NCBI RefSeq assembly: GCF_052055585.1
Contig: NZ_CP170485.1
Coordinates: 744,001-808,000, forward strand
Source: Oceanicaulis sp052055585
Lineage (GTDB): Bacteria; Pseudomonadota; Alphaproteobacteria; Caulobacterales; Maricaulaceae
Reading direction: 5' to 3'
Length of the DNA stretch: 64,000 nt
Shown in pieces: positions 27,035-35,950 of this stretch (within the stretch, counting starts at the first letter, position 1; the number at the start of each line of letters is the position of its first letter). The position numbers and the translations under genes were made by a program. The notes beneath the pieces are model-generated. The model had not been told where the DNA came from and did no database searches. It saw nothing but the letters and a program-made list of their open reading frames with translations.

Positions 27035-30034
27035 CTAGAAGCGGTAGTTGGCGCCGACAAACCAGCGACGACCCAGGATGTCGCCATAGCTGAGCGAGGG
27101 GTAAGAGGGCTCTTCATCGGTAAAGTTGATGACGCCCGCCCGCAGGCTCAGATCGTCGGTCAGCTGGTACTGGCCCGAAATATCATGCGTGATATTGGAC
27201 TCGAGCACCGGGTTGGGATTGTTCTCGATATTGGCGCCCGGCGCTGCGAGCACTTCATCAAGATAATAGGCCTGGTAGGTCATGCGCAGCGGACCGCGGG
27301 TCCAGATGGCGTCGAACCGGCCAACCCATTCAGGCTGATCATCGGTGCCGTCGGTGCGAATGAAGGTCGAACCGGTGGCCGAGGTGGTCAGCAGGCTGGT
27401 GTGGGTCGCTTGCAGACCCAGCGAAAGCTGACCGGGATCGAAGCTGGTGAACCAGCTGTCGAGCGGCATTTCGTACTGGGCGTAATAGACCTCGCCTTCG
27501 TAACGGATCTCACCGGCGTTCACCGTGGTTGAGCGACCCGCCACCACTGTGCCCGCAGGGCTGGTGCCGTCCGGAGCGGCAAGACGGGTGAAGGCGGCGC
27601 AAATGTCAGCTGGCTGGTCGGCGCTGTCATAGCAGGTCGCCATGAACTCTTCATTGGTGAAGGCGGACAGGCCGTCGGTCAGATCGATCTCGATCCGGTC
27701 CACAGTCAGGGTCAGGCCCGGAATGAAGCTCGGCTCGAACACGAACCCATAGGTCCAGGTGTCGGACACTTCGTTTTTCAGATCCCGGTTACCGCCTGAG
27801 GTGATGTAGGTCAGGGAGAAGTTCTCGGCCGGGTTCTGGAAGGTCGCCAGATCGCCATAGTTCGGATTGGCCGCCCATTCCGCTTCACAGTTCGCGCGAC
27901 GGATCGCCGGGTTCGGGCCCGAATTGATGCGGTCCGCATCACACGGGTCGATGCCGGAGCTGCCGAGCGAAACGCTCGTCGGTGCGAACAGCTGGGTCAG
28001 GGTCGGCGCCCGGAAGTTCCGGCTGCGCGAGGCGCGCACCATCAGATCGTCGCTGATTCGCCAGCGCAGACCGGCGCCCCAGACGGTTTCGGCGTCGGTG
28101 ATGGAGTTGTCGACATAGCGGAAGGAGCCGGAGAATTCGAGTTCCTGCACGAAGGGCAGGGTGAAGTCGCCGCCCGCCAGCGGGGCCAGGACCTCCACAG
28201 AGAGTTCGTCCGTCTTGTAGTCGCCTTCTTCAGCCGACACCTGGTTGCCGGTGCCCACCAGGCCCAGACGGTTGGCTTCCATCGGCGTGAAGGTCGCATC
28301 TTCATAGCGGTGTTCGTACGCCAGCACATAATCGATCGGGCCCGCGGGCAGGTCGAACAGGGTGCTGCCCAGAGTCGCCAGGAAGTCGAACTGGGTGTTG
28401 GAGAAATCCTCGCCCGTCCGAACCGAGACATAGTTCTGTGCTTCTGCGGAGATGTTGCCGAAACCGAAGGGGTTCAGCGGGGCGCAGGACGGGTCGTCAT
28501 TGGTTGTGTCCGCATCTGCGTTGATTGCGCAGACAATGCCGTCCGCTCCGTTGCGCACGGCGTTCAGAGCATTGTTGAAGTGAGCATTATGCGCACCCCA
28601 GGAGCGGATCTCGCCTTCGACCGAGGCGTAGGCGCCTGAGACGGTCCAGTAGAAATCGCGCTGACCGAATGCGAACTCGCCTTCAGCGCCCAGCAGGGCG
28701 CGCCAGGTATCCGTGGTGTGGGTCTGCTTGTCTTCAGGGAAGAGCTGGCCGTCAAAATGCTTGGACATCCACATGGGCGCGCCAACGGCGAAGCCCGGAT
28801 TGACCTGGGTGAGCGATGCGATCGCGTTGTCGGTCAGGAACGGGTTGTTGACCGTGAACATGATCGGGCCCGAGCCGCTGGCCGCGCTGTTGAGCACGGT
28901 GCGGGAGACGCCCTGGGGACGCTCTTCGGCTTCGGTTGAGGAGTACATCACTTCGGCCGTCAGGCGCGTGGTCGGCGAGACGTCATAATGGCCGATCACG
29001 TTCGCGGCGAAACGCTCAACGCCCGTGCGCAGGCCGGCAAGGTCGCTATAGCGGAAACCGTCGCCGCCTTCGGCGAAGGGGATGCCGAGAATATTGCCCG
29101 GATCATAGGCGATGACATCGCCATTGGCGCCGAACTGGATCGGGCTGCCATTCAAGCGCGCCAGGAAGTTCGGGGGCGGCGCGGGCGTGCTGTAGATCAC
29201 GCCATTGGTGTTGAAGTTCCAGAAGTGCGCCGGGATCACCTCACGCACAGACGGGATGCCGTCATCGGGGCCGGTGTCGAGCGGGTTGCCCTGGGTCAGG
29301 CGTGCGAGGTTGGAGCGCGGGCGATCGGCGAACTGCAGGCTCGGCGTGTCGGACCATTCGACGTTGAAGGCCACATTGCCGCGATCTTCGGCGAAGTTCG
29401 TGCCGCCGGTCAGGCGGATCGAGGGCTGGGCGTAGTCATTGTACTCCCAGGAGTCGCCGTATTGCAGGTCGATTTCCAGACCTTCGAAATCGTCAACGAG
29501 AATGTAGTTCACCACGCCGGCGATGGCGTCAGAGCCGTACACCGCAGCGCCGCCGCCCTGCACGATCTCCACACGTTCGATCAGGCCCGTCGGGATGATG
29601 TTGGCGTCAACCTGGGCGTCGCCGAGCCCGCTGGAGGTGGTCACGAAGCGACGGCCGTTCACAAGGCTCAGCGTGCGGCCGCTGCCGAGGCCAAACAGGG
29701 ACGGGTATTGCTGACCCGAGCCGCTGGAATTGCCGCTGCCATCCGCCTGGTTCAGCTGCGGCGCCATGGACGGAATGTCGTTCAGTGCGTCCGCGGCCGT
29801 CAGATAGCCCCGGTCCTGAATGGACTGGGCGTCAATTTCGGAGACCGGCGCCGGCGTCGAGGACACCGAGCGGCGAATCCGTGAACCCGTGATGACGATG
29901 ACTTCTGAAGCGGCGGCTTCAGCGGTCTCGGTTTCAGTCTCGGTTTGAGCCAAGGCGCCAGGCGTGGCGCTGAGCACGGCGGCTGTCACCAGCGCGGTGG
30001 TTGAATACAGCCGTTTCAGAGTGTGACGTTTCAT
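27035..30034 (-). CDS. TonB-dependent outer-membrane receptor
   Basis: 999 residues. Signal peptide ending near GALAQ (about 30); a Thr/Glu repeat (ETETETAEAA) precedes the TonB-box-like SEVIVITGSRI; the plug (about 45-190) includes LSLVNGRRFVTTSSG and IERVEIVQGGGAAVYGSDAI; the barrel ends in FVGANYRF. This plug type (NGRR, QGGGAAVYGSDAIAGVVN) is common among large receptors of Caulobacterales and Sphingomonadales that are often linked to peptide or polymer uptake. The ATG follows GGGGAAGCAGT. It is flanked by an aminotransferase and an M61-like peptidase on the same strand, which supports an oligopeptide substrate, but that is inference. Confidence 0.93.
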   Translation of the reverse strand: MKRHTLKRLYSTTALVTAAVLSATPGALAQTETETETAEAAASEVIVITGSRIRRSVSSTPAPVSEIDAQSIQDRGYLTAADALNDIPSMAPQLNQADGSGNSSGSGQQYPSLFGLGSGRTLSLVNGRRFVTTSSGLGDAQVDANIIPTGLIERVEIVQGGGAAVYGSDAIAGVVNYILVDDFEGLEIDLQYGDSWEYNDYAQPSIRLTGGTNFAEDRGNVAFNVEWSDTPSLQFADRPRSNLARLTQGNPLDTGPDDGIPSVREVIPAHFWNFNTNGVIYSTPAPPPNFLARLNGSPIQFGANGDVIAYDPGNILGIPFAEGGDGFRYSDLAGLRTGVERFAANVIGHYDVSPTTRLTAEVMYSSTEAEERPQGVSRTVLNSAASGSGPIMFTVNNPFLTDNAIASLTQVNPGFAVGAPMWMSKHFDGQLFPEDKQTHTTDTWRALLGAEGEFAFGQRDFYWTVSGAYASVEGEIRSWGAHNAHFNNALNAVRNGADGIVCAINADADTTNDDPSCAPLNPFGFGNISAEAQNYVSVRTGEDFSNTQFDFLATLGSTLFDLPAGPIDYVLAYEHRYEDATFTPMEANRLGLVGTGNQVSAEEGDYKTDELSVEVLAPLAGGDFTLPFVQELEFSGSFRYVDNSITDAETVWGAGLRWRISDDLMVRASRSRNFRAPTLTQLFAPTSVSLGSSGIDPCDADRINSGPNPAIRRANCEAEWAANPNYGDLATFQNPAENFSLTYITSGGNRDLKNEVSDTWTYGFVFEPSFIPGLTLTVDRIEIDLTDGLSAFTNEEFMATCYDSADQPADICAAFTRLAAPDGTSPAGTVVAGRSTTVNAGEIRYEGEVYYAQYEMPLDSWFTSFDPGQLSLGLQATHTSLLTTSATGSTFIRTDGTDDQPEWVGRFDAIWTRGPLRMTYQAYYLDEVLAAPGANIENNPNPVLESNITHDISGQYQLTDDLSLRAGVINFTDEEPSYPSLSYGDILGRRWFVGANYRF

Positions 30035-30246
30035 ACTGCTTCCCCATTAGGCTTTCGCTGCACCCGGTCGTGTGATTGTTCTGCAGATCCGGGCCCGTCC
30101 TGATTTCCAGTTTCATCCATAGCAGGCGAAATATTTAGGCGTTCTGAGGGAGGTGAATGCCAATCTGTGAGAGGTCTATGCGCGGTTTTTGAAAGAAGGC
30201 GCAAAATTTCTCCTATCGTGACGAACGTGCGATACGCTTCTGGAAT

Positions 30247-30279
30247 AAAGAAAAACCCCGCAGCGGTTGCTGCGGGGTT
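30247..30279 (-). terminator. Rho-independent terminator of the M61-like gene
   Basis: AACCCCGCAGC-GGTT-GCTGCGGGGTT (30254-30279), a perfect 11-bp stem with a tetraloop, followed on the minus strand by TTTTTCTTT. It sits about 22 bases after the stop of the gene starting at 32083. Confidence 0.92.
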
Positions 30280-30301
30280 CGTCTCACATAGAAGGCGTGG
30301 C

Positions 30302-32083
30302 TCAGAGCGGACACTGATCGTCGTCAACGTCCTCGACACGGCTCCACGTGTAGACCGTAGCTTCATCTCCACGCGGCAGGTATTCCACGGTGAATCTGTC
30401 ATCGCCGCGGCCTACTTGCAGGGTCAGCGTCAGCGACGGGTCAGACTGCACCCGTTCAAGCGCGACAGGTTCAAGAATTCGATCGCCATCGCGCAGGCCT
30501 GCAGCCTCGGCCGTCGAGCCTTCGACAAGGCCCGTGACGATGCGTTCGCCGCTGCTGAGCGTCGAGGCGTCAAAGCCCAGCTGGAAGACCCGGCTTGGCG
30601 TTTCTTCGCGGGTAAAGCAGGGCCCAAAGGCGTCCGAGGGCGGAATCTGGATCTCGCCCGCCATCATGGCCTGGAAGCGGCCGCGAGCCTCCTCGCCCAG
30701 CTCGGCGGCGATCAGGTCTTCCCAGACTTCGGGCGTGAACGGATCACCGGCTTTCCGAATGGCGTCTATCTGGAAGAAGATATCATCCATCGTACGCTCG
30801 CCATGGCTGGCTTCACGGATACGCGCATCCTCGCCGGCGAAATACAGGGAGCCTCGGTCATAGGGCAGGGTGCGCACCCGCGTGTCGCGCCAGAACAGAT
30901 ACGGGATCTGGTCGTTAGGCAGATCATTGATGGCGTTGGTGTAGTAGCGCCGGGCGTGGCTGTTCACGTCTTCAATGAAGGCTTCCGGGCTCAGAAGGCC
31001 GTATTTGAGCGGCACGCGGCGGGTGTAGAACACGTTCATGCCTTCGGAAAACCAGGAGGTCGCGCCCGGAGGGCCTGCCACACCGCCAATCCATTTATGG
31101 CTCATCTCGTGGATAATCGTGATTGCGATGTCCTCTAGATCAGCGGTGTCCTGCGGATAGGACAGCATGAAGGAATTGGTCAGGCCCGCGCCGCCGCCAC
31201 CCGCATATGGATTGGGGCGGGACATGAAGGTGTAGGGTTCGGGGTTCTCGATCCTGAAGAAATCAAGCTGGGCATCATAGACCTCTTCCGACCAGGGCAT
31301 GGTCTCTTCGGGGTCAAATGGCGGCTCTCCGATCCAGTAGGCGCTGAAGGCGTGGTCCTCGCCGTCGGTGGGATAGCGGCCAACCGGTCCGGCCATGTAA
31401 TAGGCGGTGCTCAGCATGCCGGGCGGACCCTGAAGTTCGGTGAGGTTCCTGCCGAAGCTCGTAACGCCGATCGAGTTCTCCGGCATCGCGCTCAGATCCC
31501 AGTCGATCGTGATGTCGAACGGCTGCTGGATGTCGGGCGTCACAAGGAAGGTCACGCCAGCGCCGGTTACGACACTTTCGTTCAGCCGAAGATCAAAGGG
31601 CGGTCCGGCGCCCAGCGTCGGCGGAACCAGCTCGATCGGCGCCCGGTAATGCACAGTAACGGGGCCAGACGTGTCCCGTTCAGGCAGCCAACGCCGGAAA
31701 TAGATGAAGTTGTTCGGGTCGGCGGGATTGTCAGCGCGGGTGAGCGTGATCGGGCCATTAGCGTCTGAAGCCTCGACCGGCGCCACCTCGCCCTCGCCAT
31801 AGGGCGCGCCCATAACGCCTGCAAAAATTGCAGGAGAGGTCAGGAAGGGTTCGCCTGCGGTGAAGTCATGCCCCTCGATCTCAACGACCACGTCCACATA
31901 GGCGTCGCCTGACAGTCCGCCGGGCGTCAGCGTGACGCTCATGTCCGGAAAATCGGGGCCGGGCGAGGTGTCCGCCGCCGCCTGTGCGCCATCCTGGGGG
32001 GCGTCTGCGCAGCCGGCGATGAGCGCCAGGCTCGCCGCCGCCAGGCTGAGCGCGCCCAGACGTGTGTGTGACAGAATCCCCAT
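30302..32083 (-). CDS. M61-like lipoprotein peptidase with PDZ-like end
   Basis: 593 residues. Lipobox LIAGC (Cys25), then a beta-rich N-terminal half, a gluzincin centre HEMSH with SWFSEG supplying the third zinc ligand 18 residues downstream, and a C-terminal PDZ-like module (IVTGLVEGSTAEAAGLRDGD). It is a paralogue of the product at 23880-25655, sharing LSPEAFIEDVNSHARRYYT-type and RTLPYDRGSLYF blocks. It is probably membrane-anchored in the periplasm, cutting or trimming peptides brought in by the neighbouring TonB receptor. AGGAGACG precedes the ATG and a textbook terminator follows the gene, so it is likely monocistronic. Confidence 0.87.
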   Translation of the reverse strand: MGILSHTRLGALSLAAASLALIAGCADAPQDGAQAAADTSPGPDFPDMSVTLTPGGLSGDAYVDVVVEIEGHDFTAGEPFLTSPAIFAGVMGAPYGEGEVAPVEASDANGPITLTRADNPADPNNFIYFRRWLPERDTSGPVTVHYRAPIELVPPTLGAGPPFDLRLNESVVTGAGVTFLVTPDIQQPFDITIDWDLSAMPENSIGVTSFGRNLTELQGPPGMLSTAYYMAGPVGRYPTDGEDHAFSAYWIGEPPFDPEETMPWSEEVYDAQLDFFRIENPEPYTFMSRPNPYAGGGGAGLTNSFMLSYPQDTADLEDIAITIIHEMSHKWIGGVAGPPGATSWFSEGMNVFYTRRVPLKYGLLSPEAFIEDVNSHARRYYTNAINDLPNDQIPYLFWRDTRVRTLPYDRGSLYFAGEDARIREASHGERTMDDIFFQIDAIRKAGDPFTPEVWEDLIAAELGEEARGRFQAMMAGEIQIPPSDAFGPCFTREETPSRVFQLGFDASTLSSGERIVTGLVEGSTAEAAGLRDGDRILEPVALERVQSDPSLTLTLQVGRGDDRFTVEYLPRGDEATVYTWSRVEDVDDDQCPL

Positions 32084-32417
32084 GAATCGTCTCCTAGATC
32101 AGGTCATCTCGGCCTCCTCAGAGAGGCTCTTGGGGCCAGTGTAACCAGCGCAAATCGGAAGGATTTGCTGAATCATGAGAGGTGAAGGGGTTTTTTATGC
32201 TGGCCGGGGTGTCTGGGTGCGGGGCGACGCCTGTGTCTATGCAAGGCAGGCAGCGCATCGGCGGAAGGAGAAACTCTTCGTGAAACCGCACGGTGGCGCA
32301 ATTGTTATGCGTATCTCCCGTCAGTCAGGCTTGATTTGGCATGAAATAGAGGGCGGAGCTGGCCTATCCTGCGTGCCAGTCTGACGTCTGATCGAAGACC
32401 AAGCAGGGGAGGTCATC
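32084..32417. other. 334-bp divergent intergenic region, no gene seen
   Basis: This stretch separates the M61-like gene (minus) from the class V PLP gene (plus) and must hold both promoters. A 69-codon open frame at 32175-32384 has no Shine-Dalgarno, no recognisable domain and an odd composition, so I do not call it a gene. GCGCAATTGTTATGCG at 32296-32311 is a loose inverted repeat. No firm -10/-35 pair was identified. Confidence 0.5.
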
Positions 32418-33680
32418 ATGAACTCAGCATTTAAGGGCGCGAAACTGACGCGCCGCGCCTGTCTGGTCGGAGCGGGCGCTGCGCCGCTGGCCGCGAGCGC
32501 GATGGGCAAGGCCGCAGCCCGGACCCTGAAGCAGGAGGCGCCTTTGCCTGATCATGACGAGTTTGGCGATATTCAGGGCACGTATCTCAATTCCGGCTCG
32601 GTTCACCCATTCAGCCGCGGAGCCCGCCGTTCGGTCGAGACCTATCTCAATTCACGCAGCATGAGCGGGGAAGAGGCGGACTACAGCCTGTATGGTCTGC
32701 GCCAGAGCGTGCTGGCGCGCTATGCGGCGCTGATCAATGCCGAGGTGTCTGAAGTCGCCTATATTTCAAGCACGTCGGCGGGCGAGGCGCTGGTCGTCAA
32801 AGCGCTGGGTCTGCCCCAGCGCGGCGGCCGCATCGTCACCGACGCGCTGCATTTCTTTGGCTCCTTCCACCTCTATAACGAGCTGAGCGCAGCGGGCATG
32901 GATGTGGTCATCATCCGCCCCCGCGAGGATCATCAGATCCATCTTGAGGACATGGCTGCGGCCATGACCGACAATACCGTGCTGGTCGCGGTGTCGGCGA
33001 TCTCCACCATCAATGGCTTCCAGCACGATCTCGCCGCCGTCGCCGAAATGGCGCACGCCTATGGCGCTAAGGTCTATGTGGACGCGATCCACGCCATTGG
33101 CGCGGTCCCGTTCGACGTGAAGGCCAGCAATATCGACTTCGCCGCCGGCGGCAGCTTCAAATGGCTGATGGGCGATATGGGATTGGGCTTTGCCTATATC
33201 CGTCAGGATCTGATCCAAGAGGTTGAGCGTCCCTGGGCGGGCTATCACCAGCTCGCGACCTTCGCCAGCCATGTGTATCCCTATGACGAGCCGGGCGAAG
33301 TCGCCTTTGAGACTGGCGCGCGGGAGGATGCGACGGGGCTGTTCGCCATGGGCACCTTCTCCAATACCGGCGTCGCGCATCTGGACTGGTCGCTCGATTA
33401 CATCACACGTCTTGGCGTTGAAGCCATTCAGGCCCATCGCCAGCCGCTGATCGAGAAGGCGCGCCGGGAAATGCCGCGTCTCGGGTTTGAACCCCTGACC
33501 GCGGAAGACAGCACCGGCCCGCTGATCAGCTGGGCGCGGGAAAATGCGCGCGCTGATCTGCATGATCGTCTGTCCGCAGCGGGGATTGAAGTTTCGCTTT
33601 CGCGTCACCGCCTGCGTATCTCGCCCTCCGTGTTCAACACCGAAGCGGATATCGACCGGGTGCTGGAGGCGCTGTCTTGA
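32418..33680 (+). CDS. Class V PLP-dependent enzyme with Tat-like signal
   Basis: 420 residues. The N-terminus TRRACLVGAGAAPLAASAMG has a twin-arginine pattern followed by a weakly hydrophobic stretch, as in Tat signals. The rest is an aminotransferase class V fold, like cysteine desulfurases or isopenicillin-N-epimerase-like enzymes: TYLNSGSVHPFSR at the start, STSAGEALVVKALGL, the Asp/His region VYVDAIHAIGAVPFD, and the PLP lysine in GGSFKWLMGDMG. Tat export suits a cofactor enzyme that folds before transport, and would place it in the periplasm. The reaction is not predictable. It starts a four-gene operon with overlapping or abutting junctions (cyclodeaminase-like enzyme, permease, S10 peptidase). 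Confidence 0.82.
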   Translation: MNSAFKGAKLTRRACLVGAGAAPLAASAMGKAAARTLKQEAPLPDHDEFGDIQGTYLNSGSVHPFSRGARRSVETYLNSRSMSGEEADYSLYGLRQSVLARYAALINAEVSEVAYISSTSAGEALVVKALGLPQRGGRIVTDALHFFGSFHLYNELSAAGMDVVIIRPREDHQIHLEDMAAAMTDNTVLVAVSAISTINGFQHDLAAVAEMAHAYGAKVYVDAIHAIGAVPFDVKASNIDFAAGGSFKWLMGDMGLGFAYIRQDLIQEVERPWAGYHQLATFASHVYPYDEPGEVAFETGAREDATGLFAMGTFSNTGVAHLDWSLDYITRLGVEAIQAHRQPLIEKARREMPRLGFEPLTAEDSTGPLISWARENARADLHDRLSAAGIEVSLSRHRLRISPSVFNTEADIDRVLEALS

Positions 33681-34630
33681 CGACAGCGCCCCTGTTTCTG
33701 GACGCGGAGACGGTCGCGCTCAGGCTGGACTATTCCGCCTGCATGGACGTGCTGCGTCCGGCGATGATCGCCCTGTCCTCAGGGGCGGAGAACCCTCTGC
33801 TGCGCAGCTTCATGGCGTTGGGCGAAGGACGGACTTTCGCGCTGATGCCGGGCAGTCTGGGCGAGGGGCAGGGCTTTGGCGCCAAGCTGGTGAGCGTCTT
33901 TCAGACCGAACAGGGCAAGACCCATAACGGCCTCGTCATCCTGTTTGATCCAGACACTGGCGCGCCAGTCTGCGTGGCGGATGGCGGCGAAGTCACCCGC
34001 ATCCGCACCGCCGCGATGAGCGCGCTGGCGACCGATGTGCTGGCACGGCCGGACACACGTCATCTCGCCATTCTGGGCGCCGGGGTGCAGGCGCGCGCAC
34101 ATGCCGAAGCGCTCATGGCTGTTCGCGATTTTGAGGCCATCAGCCTGTGGGCGCGCAACGCCGATCAGGCCCGAGAAGAGGCGCAGACGCTGGAAGCGGT
34201 TGCCGGCGTCCCGGTCCGCGTTTTCAGCGTCGCGCAAGAGGCGGTGAGCGGCGCGGACGTGATCTGCACGGTCACGGGCGCTTGCGATCCGGTTCTGTCC
34301 GGTGACTGGGTGAAGCCCGGCGCGCATGTCAATCTGGTCGGGTCTTCCGGTCCAATGGCGGCGGAGACCGATGCAGCTTTGCTGAACATATCCACCGTCT
34401 TTCCCGATCACCGCCCGCATGTCCTCGCCCACGGTGGCGAAGTCCTGCGCGCGATCGAGGCGGGCGTGTTCTCGGCGGACCAGCTTGGACCGGAAATCGG
34501 CCAGGTGCTGGCCGGGGAGCAGCCGGGGCGGCAGTCCGATCAGGACATCACGGTGTACAAATCACTGGGACACGCGGTTCAGGATCTGAGCGCAGTGGCC
34601 TGGCTATACAAAACGCATGGGGAGAACTGA
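33677..34630 (+). CDS. Ornithine cyclodeaminase/mu-crystallin family enzyme
   Basis: 317 residues, the usual family size. The Rossmann motif is LAILGAGVQARAHAEAL; upstream, DGGEVTRIRTAAMSALATDV is the conserved substrate/NAD region, and VNLVGSSGPMAAETD matches the family's late motif. Members act on cyclic or linear amino acids and imines (ornithine, alanine, pyrroline-2-carboxylate, ketimines) with NAD(P). The start is TTG at 33677, overlapping the preceding TGA (TTGA), with GGAGG about 8 bases upstream; MTTAPLFLDAETV is the family's expected N-terminus. It abuts the permease gene. The enzyme is cytoplasmic. A second family member lies at 37426-38397. Confidence 0.9.
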   Translation: MTTAPLFLDAETVALRLDYSACMDVLRPAMIALSSGAENPLLRSFMALGEGRTFALMPGSLGEGQGFGAKLVSVFQTEQGKTHNGLVILFDPDTGAPVCVADGGEVTRIRTAAMSALATDVLARPDTRHLAILGAGVQARAHAEALMAVRDFEAISLWARNADQAREEAQTLEAVAGVPVRVFSVAQEAVSGADVICTVTGACDPVLSGDWVKPGAHVNLVGSSGPMAAETDAALLNISTVFPDHRPHVLAHGGEVLRAIEAGVFSADQLGPEIGQVLAGEQPGRQSDQDITVYKSLGHAVQDLSAVAWLYKTHGEN

Positions 34631-35950
34631 ATGAGCCAGGATGATCAGCTGAAGCAGGGCGTTGGCCTGTTCCCGGTCATTGCGCTGGGGCTGGGAACCG
34701 CGATCGGCGTGTCGATCTTTTCGGTGATTGCTCCGGCCACCGCGCTGGCCGGCCCGGCCATGCTGCTCTCGGTCGTGCTGGCCGCGGTCCCCATGTTCGT
34801 CATCGCGGTCACCTACGCTTTCATGGGCTCGGCCCTGCCGGCATCCGGCGCATCCTATGAATGGCCGCGCCGCTTCGTGTCCGAAAAACTCGCCTTCATC
34901 ATCGTCTGGCTCAGGATCGCCGGGAATGTGGGGGCGATGTTCATTCTGGCTCTGGTGCTGGTGCGATACCTCTCCTTCATCGTGCCCTTGCCGACCAAGC
35001 TGACCATGGCGGGGTTGTTCGTGCTGGTGTTCGGGCTGAACATTCTGGGCGTCTCCATCGCCGCGACGGTCCAGACCGCCTTGATGGTGGTGCTGGTGGC
35101 CTTTTTCGCAATCTTCGTGGGCTTTGGCGGCGTGGATGTCTCGCCAGAGGCCTTCACGCCCTTCCTGGGCGGCGGATGGGGCGGCGTCTTCGCGGCCATT
35201 CCGTTGCTGGTCGGTCTGTTCTTCGGGATCGAGGCCGCCACCGAAGTGGGCGGTGAGGTGCGCAACAGCCGCCGCAATATTCCGCTGGGCATCGCGCTGG
35301 CGATTAGCACCGCCGTAGTGGTGTATCTGCTGGTCGGGGGCGTCACGCTGGGCCTTCTGGGCGCAGAGCGCCTCGCCGCCAGCGAAACCCCGATCCTTGA
35401 CGCGATGGCCGAACTTGTAGGGCGGGAGCTGGCCCAGCCCATCGTCGCGCTGGCCGCTGTCGCCGCCATTGGCACTTCGCTTAATGCTCTGGCGATGGGC
35501 TTCAGCCGTTCGCTCTACGCCATGGGGCAGAGCGGGGCTCTGCCGTCTGTTCTGGGCCGCGTGCATCCACGCTTCGGCACGCCCTATGTGGCGCTGATGA
35601 CCATGTTCGTCGCCTGCATTCTGGGCCTGTTCATGCCGACCAGCCTCGCGCCGCTTTTCCTCGCGGTGAACATCCCGACCCTGCTGAAATTCTGCACCAC
35701 CTGCCTGTCCTCGATCGTGGTCGTGCGCACCCGGCCCGAGCTCTATGAAAATGCCGGGTTCAAGCTGGGCAAGGGCGCGACTCAGGTCTGGGCGGTGCTG
35801 GGCATGGCGATGGCCCTGCTCGTCACCGCGCTCGGCGTGTCCACCGACTGGCGCCCCTATCTGGCGCTGGGCCTGTGGGGGCTGGTGGGCGTCGGTGTCT
35901 ATCTGTTGCGTCCGCTCTGGACCAAGGAGAACTCTCATGAAGCTGTTTAA
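34631..35950 (+). CDS. APC-superfamily amino acid permease
   Basis: 439 residues with about 12 membrane helices. The first helix carries the broken-helix GLGTAIGVSIFSVIAPATAL, and the GASYEWPRRFVSEKLAFII region is typical of the family. It should import an amino acid or amine across the inner membrane. The ATG directly follows the TGA of the cyclodeaminase-like gene, and its own stop lies 14 bases inside the next gene, so expression is tightly coupled. The substrate is presumably the one processed by the two upstream enzymes. Confidence 0.9.
   Translation: MSQDDQLKQGVGLFPVIALGLGTAIGVSIFSVIAPATALAGPAMLLSVVLAAVPMFVIAVTYAFMGSALPASGASYEWPRRFVSEKLAFIIVWLRIAGNVGAMFILALVLVRYLSFIVPLPTKLTMAGLFVLVFGLNILGVSIAATVQTALMVVLVAFFAIFVGFGGVDVSPEAFTPFLGGGWGGVFAAIPLLVGLFFGIEAATEVGGEVRNSRRNIPLGIALAISTAVVVYLLVGGVTLGLLGAERLAASETPILDAMAELVGRELAQPIVALAAVAAIGTSLNALAMGFSRSLYAMGQSGALPSVLGRVHPRFGTPYVALMTMFVACILGLFMPTSLAPLFLAVNIPTLLKFCTTCLSSIVVVRTRPELYENAGFKLGKGATQVWAVLGMAMALLVTALGVSTDWRPYLALGLWGLVGVGVYLLRPLWTKENSHEAV

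Noticed and set aside
28988..29884. A 298-codon frame on the plus strand within the second TonB receptor
   Set aside because: Antisense shadow; the minus-strand product has signal peptide, plug and barrel features over the same bases.
32175..32384. 69-codon open frame between divergent genes
   Set aside because: No ribosome-binding site, no recognisable feature, and it would occupy a region needed for two promoters.
35745..35936. 64-codon extension before the S10 start
   Set aside because: It lies inside the permease gene in another frame; the downstream ATG has AAGGAGA and a proper signal peptide.
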